Below are positions 54,790 to 64,000 of a stretch of DNA of 64,000 bases, piece by piece. The notes below the pieces were generated by a model. The model saw nothing but the letters and a program-made list of their open reading frames with translations, was not told the origin of the DNA and did not search any database. Source of the stretch: Lotus japonicus (taxonomy: Eukaryota > Streptophyta > Magnoliopsida > Fabales > Fabaceae); contig NC_080042.1 of assembly GCF_012489685.1 (NCBI RefSeq), positions 77,195,093 through 77,259,092 of the forward strand. The letters are read 5' to 3'. Made by a program: the position numbers and the translations under genes. How positions within the stretch are numbered: the first letter of the stretch is position 1; each line of letters opens with the position of its first letter.

Positions 54790-56310
54790 GAGTGTCATGT
54801 GCAGTTCTACATCAGCTGATGAAAGTGCATCACTTGCTGTAGTTTCTTTATTATTTGTATGCGTTTGTGTAAGGATGAATTTCATTTTTTTACTTTTTAC
54901 AATTTTTGAATCATTCGCAAGTTTCTCTGTAAGTAAAATGGTATTATATTATTTTCCTTCTTTGTAATCTCCTGAGTTCTGAATAAAATTCAAGGTGGTT
55001 TTGATCTTTGTTGAAGCTGGGCTTTGTGCAAGTGTCTTGTATATTTCAGGCTTTGAAGTTTTTTTATAATGTATTCATTATCATATCGTGCCTTATTGAT
55101 AACTTAAATGTAAGAGGGTCCTGCAAAAGATTATCTTGAAACTAATCTTGACGTTATTGAGTCAAAGCTAAATCTGAGTGAAAGCTTTATCTCCAATGGG
55201 TTGATTGTTAAGATGTTATTTACATTTTCAGGAAGAATAATTTATCAGCTACATATTTTCTTCACTCTACGTCGTTATTTTTTTATTCCTTCAAATCTAT
55301 AATATACACGGCAATTAAATTGGACTATTGTGGACCAAGGAAGAAAACGATATATCTATCCAAATTATCATTCGAAGATTCCGAATTTAGAACTCAGCAT
55401 GTCGCACACATCAAGTTTTAGTTTCCCAAAGGTGGTATCCCACATGTGATGAAAATCATCATACTAATCCCTAAGGTTTGGAGATCACGTGAAGTGAGTG
55501 AATTTACCCGGGGATCGAATCATAGACTAAACGTTTAGGGAGTCCAACTATTGCAGGCATCATTAGTTTAGGATGTGTGTCAATACTCTGGACTGAGAAA
55601 AATATGGTTCACAAGTTAAAAGAGCTTCGGTGCAAATTAGTTTTACCGCATAAGGATATATTGCAAACGATATGTACTGAGTTGTAAATTTAAACTCAAG
55701 GTTGGACATGATATGGATGTTACCGACTTGAATATGATTGCCTCTGAAGAAGGACACCTGTCTCAAACCAAAAAACTCAAGGTGGGACAAGTTTTTAACA
55801 AGGGTCATGATAGAAATGTTCATATATCAGAATTTAAATGGTGTTAACATGTCTTGATAAGAACATGATATGGCATTTTTTAAAATAGTTTCTTATTCAA
55901 CTTTATAAAACTACTAGAATATCATTTAAAAAATTAAAGTATGGAAAAATTGTTAAAATGTGTTTTTAGTTGAAACCTTCTCTTTTTTGTTAAAATTAGT
56001 ATAAACAATAAAACATTTAGCCTGAATTTGCACATCAGTTTCCACAGGGGAAATGAAAATACTGATAGCTATCTAAGCAATAAAGGAAATTCATAGATTT
56101 ATGGATTATATTTGCAAAAGTGGAGTGGAAGAAATCCAGCAGCATAAAAGAACAAGTAGATGCTGGCCAATTTACGTGCTGCTTCCTTGAAGAGTTAAAA
56201 GTCAACATCAATGATCAGAATTTTGGACTATTGATACAGTGTGACTGCCAATCCACTCTATTTAGTGCAAAAGCAAACAGAATGTTTACAATTAGAGTAG
56301 TGTTATGTTA
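54790..56310. other. Spacer between the macro/CRAL-TRIO gene and the chitinase
   Basis: The first 200-300 bp are the 3' UTR of the upstream gene. The rest is AT-rich without a supported gene. Confidence 0.45.
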
Positions 56311-56314
56311 CCCC

Positions 56315-56322
56315 TATAAAAA
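56315..56322 (+). promoter_or_regulatory. TATA box of the chitinase gene
   Basis: TATAAAAA in CCCCTATAAAAAGCCC, about 90 bp before the start codon. A strong plant core promoter, with the start of transcription expected near 56345. Confidence 0.7.
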
Positions 56323-56378
56323 GCCCTTCTCTAGCAGCATAGTTCTACAAAAAAATATCTCAAAGTTTAAGTACATAG

Positions 56379-57293
<915 letters not shown>

Positions 57294-58611
57294 AATCTAA
57301 GTTTATATGGGTGTGTTTTGGTGTATGTTATATGTAATGCTTGTCTTTGTACTGGTGTGTGATGTGAAGAATGTGATCAATATATATGAAGTTTCTGTGA
57401 ATTATAACACCTATATGTGTTCTATAATCTCATTTTAATTACATCCTCGCACAACATCGTGGAAACTTGTGTTTTGAGAAGCACTGAAAGCACATGCACT
57501 AGTAAAGAAAGGAAGAAAAAAACCACAAAGGAGCACATAGATAACACAAATTAATTCTTAAAATTTTCAGATTCTCATTTGGAGTTCTAAATGTCAAAAT
57601 TACAAAATGTTAAAGTATGAATCCAACTACTATCCAACCCGAACTCAAAATACATTTTTTTTAGTTTGAACCACATGTATCATCCACTGAGACAATCATG
57701 CTCAAGTCAGGTAGAACTTCTATGGACGACTAAACTCTACTACAAAGTATTTAACGCAACTGTATTCACGACAACTCAAAATACACTTCAATTATATGGC
57801 ACAAAAGGCTCGAATGAGAAACTTACACCACTCACCAGCCTTCCGAAAGTGAGAAACACTAGTAAAATAGAAAATTTAAAAAGAAATAAGAATATTATTT
57901 CTCATTTGTAATGTGCAAATCTTTTAATGGACTAATAAATAAAATAAAAATGAAAAATATATTTGAGGAATTAAATTCAATTGAATAAAATCAATTATAA
58001 TCATAGGTGCCAAAAAAATTACCAAAATAATAAAGGAGATGTATATTTTGATTTTAATTATCACAATTTTATTGAGACCAAGAAAATGAGATAGAAAAAA
58101 AAAACAGTTTTCTTCTTTTTCTTATTTGCTTTTGTTGCTTGCTTCTGTGACTGTGAGGCCATGGACGCTGCTTGAAATCCTCTGCTTCTACTTGCTTTTT
58201 CTGGCTGACCTCTGGTAACTATTCTTCTGTTTGTTTCCCTAGAAAATCTAATTCGTTGCCAAGAAACTTTCACTGCATATTTTCTTCATAGTTGTTGCAT
58301 TCGAAGCCTATCTTTGATTCTGAAAATCAAATGGCGTGTTTAACTGATACCCACATGTTATTTCCTGCTTCCATTTGTAATAATCAATTTTCTGAACATA
58401 CCCAGATTAGAAATGGTTTAGTTGAAGCCTAATTGAGCAGAAAGTTGTTAACTTTGAGCTTGAGGGGCAAAGGGATTTTTTTGGGGGAAGTTTTGAATTT
58501 GCAGATTATTGTTTTCAAGCTTCATAATTTCCATTAATTTCTTGTTATTGATGCAGAGCACAACACAAAAAGTGAAGTTTTGCTTGTGTTTTGGTGAGAG
58601 TTTCCAACAAA
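57294..58611. other. Spacer and split 5' UTR of the ClpF gene
   Basis: Chitinase 3' UTR, then AT-rich DNA. From about 58100 the leader of the next gene probably begins. An acceptor TTATTGATGCAG|AGCACAAC at 58556/58557 suggests a 5' UTR intron, whose donor may be near 58213 (CTCTG|GTAACT). Confidence 0.45.
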
Positions 58612-61232
58612 ATGGTGCAAGGAATGTCATTGAGCACTATGGTAACATGTGGAAAGAGCAGGCCCTGTGGATCTTCCTTAAATTGGATGACACCCTTTGA
58701 GCCATTTAAGAGATCCCATATCACTTCCACCACTGGGAAGCACTTGGTTTGGAACCAGTGTGTGCAGAGCTTGTTCTTAATGGGGTACCCTTATGTGTCA
58801 AGGCGCGGCGACTTTAAGGCTGAAGCAGCATGGATGTTTAGAGGGGGAGGAGAGCAGGAGTTGGATGCAAGTGTAGAGCACAGTGAAAGCGCTAATGAGG
58901 ATATCTTGATGTTCTTTTTTCAGTTAGACTTGGCCACAAGAGTACAGGTCTGGCAGCTCTTAACTCTTGTTTAAGCAGTTAAGTGGTGTTGTGTATCTCT
59001 CATGTTTATGGAAGAACTCATAATGCTTCATTTGTCTTGAACGTCTGAATGTCAGTATGCTTTGAACATGGAGCAGTATGACATTGCACAGCAGCTGAGA
59101 AATAAACTATCTGAGGTTAGATAAGTCAGCCATTAATCGTGTTTACTAGGGTTACTAGGAATTTATACTTTTTGGTTTCTGTGAGTGATTTTATTTTCTT
59201 TCACTAAATGATACCCTTGAATTTTGTGTTTGTGTGTATGAGTCTAAAAAATAGCATTTGTATTAGTGTGAATCTCTATTTCCATTTATATGTCATCAAG
59301 TTATCTAATTTTTTTTTGAACTGGAGCATTGAATGATTTGTTGCTTGGTTGAAAAATATTGTTATCGAAGGTTGAAGAAGATATAATCAAGCAACAACAG
59401 TCAAAAAGGGGATTGTCTTCAAAAGGTGAAGCCCAAGATAAAGGTTTAAGTATTATCCGTCTTCGGTGAGTTTTCTTCATCCTTCAAACCAAGCTTACTT
59501 GTTCTCAATGATAAATAGGCTTTCTTTTCTTATACTTATTTCCTCTATGGAATGTACTGGTCAACTCTAAGTATTATTCATCTTCCATGAGTTTTCATAA
59601 TTTGTTTTCCTTGCAGTTCAGACCTTCAGAGTGCTATTGAGAAAGAGGATTATGCCTTGGCTGCAGAATTACGGGATAAAATTTCCAAACTTGAAGCAGA
59701 GTCTCTAGCTGCATCAGCCAAAGCTTTGGCACATGAAAATGCACAATACGCCTTCCGCTTGGGGCAGAAAGTAAGGCATAAAATATTTGGTAAGTAGTTG
59801 AAATGCCTTCTGTTGGATATGACAAATCACTATTAATTGCATTTCAATGAGATATAACAATAACAATGGCGCTTCTTGGTTGTACTCTGAAGCTTTTCAT
59901 GGAAAAAGTCATGATTATGGAGATATAATTGCCTAACAGTGCTGCTTTGTGGAATTTCAAATCACTATAATGCAAGCAAAAAGAACCTGATTGGACACCT
60001 TTTAAATTGGAGTCTTTGATGTGGATGCACACATAATGATAATCGATTACCTCATTAATATGGAGGATATTGTTTCCTTCCCCCTACCTGTATTCTGATT
60101 ACTCAATCTACATAACAGGCTATACAGCTGTGATCTGTGGAATGGATCCAGTGTGCTCTGAATCAAGTTCATGGATGGAAAATGCAGAGATTAAGAAGTT
60201 GTCTCGTGGTTCCACTCAACCTTTTTATCAGGTTTGATTAACTTCAGCATATAAATTGCATCTGCATGAATTATTCTTTTTCTATGAGGTCAAATTTAGT
60301 TTTTAGCAAATCATAGTTAAGCATACTGCAATAGCATATTGTGAAAGATGTTACTGCAAGTGATTTCATCCCCAATTGTTGCATGTTTGTTATTAAAAAA
60401 TTTGTCTTTGATGGTTTCTGAATTTCTGCTATCATTTGAATGACTGCATTAAAGGTGGTGGCAGGACCATCACTCTTTAAATTGTCTCTTTTCTTACTCA
60501 GCAAACATTTTGGATAGAACATTGTTTTGATGATTACTTGCATAGCAGCCTAGCAGGCAAGACAGTGTGATTGGAAATATATTTGCTGTTTGTTGATCTA
60601 TTGCCTGATTGGTGTATCTTATTTTGTTAATAGCTGAATAGGCTTTGATTAAGTAATGCAACGTCTTTAATCCGTTTCCCTTTTTCTAATGTCTAGATTC
60701 TTGTTGATGTACGTGCTGAACCAAATCTACTGGTGGCATATGGTAAAGCTGTTTTACTTAATTCCCTAGGTTTATGTGTTTGTTTACATTAGGTGTAGTG
60801 ATGTTTATTACCTATTCTTTCTTGTTGACAAACATTTTGTTATTTATCTATTATTGCTTATCTGTACATTACTACATTTCACTTACCAGTGGACCACTTA
60901 TTTTAAGTTCTTTGATATCCATGGCTTCTTGCTGAAGACAAATGACTTATACATTGATTTTTTCTCATAATTTGCAGTTGCAGAGGAGAATCTTCTAACC
61001 CCTGACAAACCAGACATGGTGAGTAGGTCTATACCATGCATTATACTATTATTTCTGTCATTTAATTGGTGCTTTTAACGATGTCCAGGGAAGGTTTGAT
61101 CATCCCTACATCTCTTTTCTATTCTATGGAGTGGATTCTGCTGGAGATTTCATCCCAATTAAGCAACTGCGGGAGAAGTACAATAAACCACGTCATGAAT
61201 TACCCACTGACCCACCAAACGATGAAAGTTGA
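58612..61232 (+). CDS. ClpF: Chloroplast Clp protease adaptor ClpF (UVR and YccV-like domains; 8 exons, 335 aa)
   Basis: Exons: 58612-58947, 59056-59115, 59371-59465, 59617-59789, 60119-60231, 60697-60742, 60978-61018, 61089-61232; the sum is 1008 nt. The N-terminus (MVQGMSLSTMVTCGKSRPCG...) is Ser-rich like a transit peptide. Then come GGGEQELDASVEHSESANED and the segment ILMFFFQLDLATRVQ. Two UVR-type helical hairpins follow (ALNMEQYDIAQQLRNKLSEV and SAIEKEDYALAAELRDKISKL), then a YccV/HspQ-type domain: YAFRLGQKVRHKIFGYTAVI, CGMDPVCSESSSWM, FYQILVDVRAEPNLLVAYVA, ending FDHPYISFLFYGVD...PIKQLREKYNKPRHELP. This is the architecture of Arabidopsis ClpF, which binds ClpS1 and the ClpC chaperone to deliver substrates such as glutamyl-tRNA reductase in the stroma. 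Confidence 0.93.
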
Positions 61233-62818
61233 GCAAAAGCTTACATTACTGATGTGAGACTTCATGCACTAGTCATATGGCTTATAGGAATCGAGAGATT
61301 ATGGCGTATAGGGATTGAGAGGTTGAAACTTTTGTGACAATTTATTGCATGAATCAGTGGATCGGCCATGCTGGAAACTAAATGACATGAAAGAATTCCT
61401 AGTGTTGCTTGTACAATGATCACTGCCTTTCCTAGTGGTCACTCCCATATGTACATAAGAGTTCCTGGAAAAAGTAAACTTCTATTTCCATCCTGAAATG
61501 GGAGAGCTTGTGTTTATAATTGAGCATGTTTTTCTACGATTCCCATGTACAACTTGTGCATGTTTGGTTGCACATTTGGAATTAGCATTAGACCTCAAAA
61601 TCTTGTTAATCCATAAATGACAACATGAAGATTTTCCGCTAAGGTGCTTTGGAGTGTGTGTTGAACACATCCAAATATCGCATTGTGATGATCATCTAAA
61701 TAGTAAATACCATCTGCAGGAGTAAAAGCAGCAGAGCTTGCTTTTTATGATTGCACTTACAAATTAAAATTAAATTTTAACATACTTCAGACACTTGCCT
61801 CTGATCAAGAGATATAATCTTATCTATGATCCATGGCTATTGCAGGGATCATTAGAGGGTTTTTGGCAAGTTTTTAAATTTTAAAATCCTGATTTTGCTG
61901 CATTGATGATCCCAAAATACATTCTGTTTTCTATTTTCAAAGTTTTGTAGAGGAAAATAGTAAAAACAGTTTATTGTTTTCACTATCTACGGTGCAATTT
62001 TTTTAAAACTTAAATAAAATGAAAACAATGTCATTTTATAATGAAAATGGGAAACATTAGATGAAATAAAAAGCAAATATACCCATAATTTTCAAATTAG
62101 CCCTCTCATCTATGTCTATTAGAAGGGTGTTTATGTTAACACCTTTAATTTTGTTATTTTCCAAAAAAAATCAACTTTGTCAAATGTCTCCTCCACCTTC
62201 ATCTCCAAAGCTTGGTGGTAAATTACATTTTTGTGTTGGACTATCTACCTAATGCAAGTTAAAGAACACTTGTGTAGTTTATGTAGTGTATTTGTTAGGA
62301 GTAGTTAATAAGCTTCAATAAACTCTAATTAAGTTAATTTCGAAAGGACTCTTTCTCATTTGTTTATATTTCACAACTGTTGTAAATACGTGATCACAAA
62401 TTTCAACCGTAAGTTGTCACTTATGACTTATTTTATAAAATATGTTGTCTTCACACTTCTTCCCCTCATACTTTAGAGAGATACAAAAATAAAAGATAAA
62501 GAAATGAGTGGTGTGATAGAAGTGTATGAGAGATAAAAAAGCAAAATAGAGTAAATAAAACAAAACGTTAGAGAAATGTGACTGCTTTATTTTTTTTCTT
62601 TGAAATGAAATTTAACCCTTTATTACTTGATCTAAATAAATAGTGATAACTGCTAAGAAGTCAATTTGCTGCAACTCAAACTCAAATGACTCCATTTCTT
62701 TTTCTTTCTGTTCCCGCGAGTTTAATGATTCATCTTCAACCATTAGCTACCTAAAAACCAGACAAACACCACTTGTTTCAGTTTTGAGGATCCCCAGACA
62801 AGAAAAAGAAACAAAAAC
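61233..62818. other. Spacer between ClpF and the second PPR gene
   Basis: ClpF 3' UTR, then AT-rich DNA. A MITE-like segment (62440-62590) with CTTCACACTTCTTCCCC and AGAAATGAGTGGTGTGATAG resembles the elements at 16.7 and 46.4 kb. No gene seen. Confidence 0.45.
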
Positions 62819-64000
62819 ATGACACTGTACATGCCATTGTTCAGGTCATGTTCTAGCCTAAGACCACTCACCCAGCTCCACGCACACCTCGTCGTCACTG
62901 GCCTCCACCGTGACCAACTTGCCTCTACCAAGCTTCTCGAGTCCTACGCTCAAATGGGTTGTCTCCAATCATCAAGACTCGTTTTCTACGCATACCCATC
63001 TCCTGATTCCTTCATGTTTGGAGTTCTCATCAAGTGTTACCTCTGGAACCACCTGTTTAACCAAGTGCTTTCGCTTTATCATCACCAAATCCACAAGGGT
63101 TCTCAGCTGATACAGAACTGCAGCTTCCTGTACCCTTCTGTTCTGAGGGCTGCTTCTGGTGCTGGTGACTTGGTTTCAGGCAGAAAAATGCATGGGAGGA
63201 TAGTTAAATCCGGGTTTAGCACTGATCATGTCATTGGAACCTCGCTGCTGGGATTGTATGGGGAGTTTTGCTGCTTAAATGATGCTCGGAAGGTGTTTGA
63301 TGAAATGTGTGACAGGGATTTGGTTTCCTGGAGCTCCATTGTTTCATGTTATATTGAGAATGGGCAGCCGAGAGAAGGACTTGAGATGTTTCGTTCGATG
63401 GTCTCCGAGGGAATTAAACCTGACTCGGTTACGTTGCTTAGCATAGCTGAGGCCTGTGCCAAAGTTAGTTGTTTGAGGCTAGCTAAATCTGTTCATGGAT
63501 ATGTGATAAGAAAAGAAATGGTTGATGATGCCAGATTGAATAACTCTCTCATTGTTATGTATAGCCAGTGTGGACACGTGTGTAGAGCGAAAGGGCTTTT
63601 TGAGTACCTCCATGATCCAAGTACTGCTTGTTGGACTTCTATGATTTCATCCTATAATCAAAACGGGTGCTTTGAAGAAGCAATTGATACTTTCATTCAG
63701 ATGCAGGAGTTAGAAGTAGAACCCAATGAAGTGACCATGATTAATGTTCTGCATTTCTGTGCTAGATTAGGCCGGTTAAAGGAGGGGAAGTCAGCTCATT
63801 GCTTTATTTTGAGGAAAGCAATGGATGCTGCTGATCTTGATCTAGGGCCTGCACTGATAGATTTCTATGCTGCATGTTGGAAAATAAGCAGTTGTGAAAA
63901 GCTTCTTCATTTAATGGGAAACAATAATATTGTATCATGGAATACACTTATATCTTTCTATGCTCGGGAGGGTTTAAACCAAGAGGCAATGACACTCTTT
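62819..64000 (+). CDS. Pentatricopeptide repeat protein, PLS class, 5' part only (394 codons to window end)
   Basis: The frame is open from ATG 62819 (MTLYMPLFRSCSSLRPLTQ) to the last base, so the gene continues beyond the window. PLS-type repeats are clear: QLHAHLVVTGLHRDQLASTK, RDLVSWSSIVSCYIENGQ, RLKEGKSAHCFIL and NIVSWNTLISFYAREG. The start and the first 60 residues match what I remember of Arabidopsis At1g69350, a mitochondrial PPR protein whose gene neighbours the macro/CRAL-TRIO gene. I infer an organellar RNA-binding protein; whether it ends in E or DYW cannot be seen. A second ATG in frame at 62831 is possible, but the upstream one agrees with the remembered homologue. Confidence 0.9.
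   Translation, partial: MTLYMPLFRSCSSLRPLTQLHAHLVVTGLHRDQLASTKLLESYAQMGCLQSSRLVFYAYPSPDSFMFGVLIKCYLWNHLFNQVLSLYHHQIHKGSQLIQNCSFLYPSVLRAASGAGDLVSGRKMHGRIVKSGFSTDHVIGTSLLGLYGEFCCLNDARKVFDEMCDRDLVSWSSIVSCYIENGQPREGLEMFRSMVSEGIKPDSVTLLSIAEACAKVSCLRLAKSVHGYVIRKEMVDDARLNNSLIVMYSQCGHVCRAKGLFEYLHDPSTACWTSMISSYNQNGCFEEAIDTFIQMQELEVEPNEVTMINVLHFCARLGRLKEGKSAHCFILRKAMDAADLDLGPALIDFYAACWKISSCEKLLHLMGNNNIVSWNTLISFYAREGLNQEAMTLF

Overview
The window is nuclear DNA from a dicot, most probably a legume. The genes carry spliceosomal GT-AG introns, plant-only families are present (PLS-type PPR, remorin, nodulin-related protein, UGT708-type glycosyltransferase, class III chitinase, thylakoid-lumen protein), and the intergenic DNA is AT-rich and full of plant transposons. 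The species is not proven by the sequence. All exon structures are my own reading: every junction is GT-AG and every joined reading frame is an exact multiple of three.

Layout. 0-5 kb: a transposon terminus, a Helitron-like unit around a B3-domain exon, then an 11-exon secreted LRR protein gene. 5-16.4 kb: a LINE relic, a PPR gene (-), a remorin gene (+), a RING membrane protein gene (-) and a glycine-rich nodulin-related protein gene (-). 16.4-20.7 kb: foldback elements and a MIR398 microRNA gene, which has no ORF, plus a decayed partial copy 1.4 kb downstream. 20.7-25.6 kb: a complete Ty3/gypsy chromovirus on the minus strand with identical 328-bp LTRs and a 5-bp target duplication, nested beside a Copia relic. 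25.6-34.7 kb: gene-poor repeat land with a 1.1-kb TIR element, a CACTA end, a LINE ORF1 relic, a SINE and a second TIR element. 34.7-45.6 kb: a truncated SKP1-like gene (-), a gankyrin-like ankyrin gene (+), a UGT708-type gene (+), a hAT-like element and a lumenal-protein gene (+). 47.5-64 kb: a macro/CRAL-TRIO gene, a class III chitinase, the Clp adaptor ClpF and the 5' part of a second PPR gene that runs off the window, all on +.

The genes do not form an operon or pathway; this is an ordinary eukaryotic gene neighbourhood. From memory, several neighbours match Arabidopsis neighbours: ClpF, ankyrin, NRP1 and MIR398a lie together on chromosome 2, and the macro/CRAL-TRIO and PPR genes lie side by side on chromosome 1. 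This suggests an old conserved block with different gene losses in each lineage. I see no clearly new biochemical system. The most interesting items are the MIR398 locus with its decayed second arm, the recently moved but internally deleted chromovirus, the flank duplications around the ankyrin gene, the C-terminally truncated SKP1 and the Helitron-like unit carrying a B3 exon.
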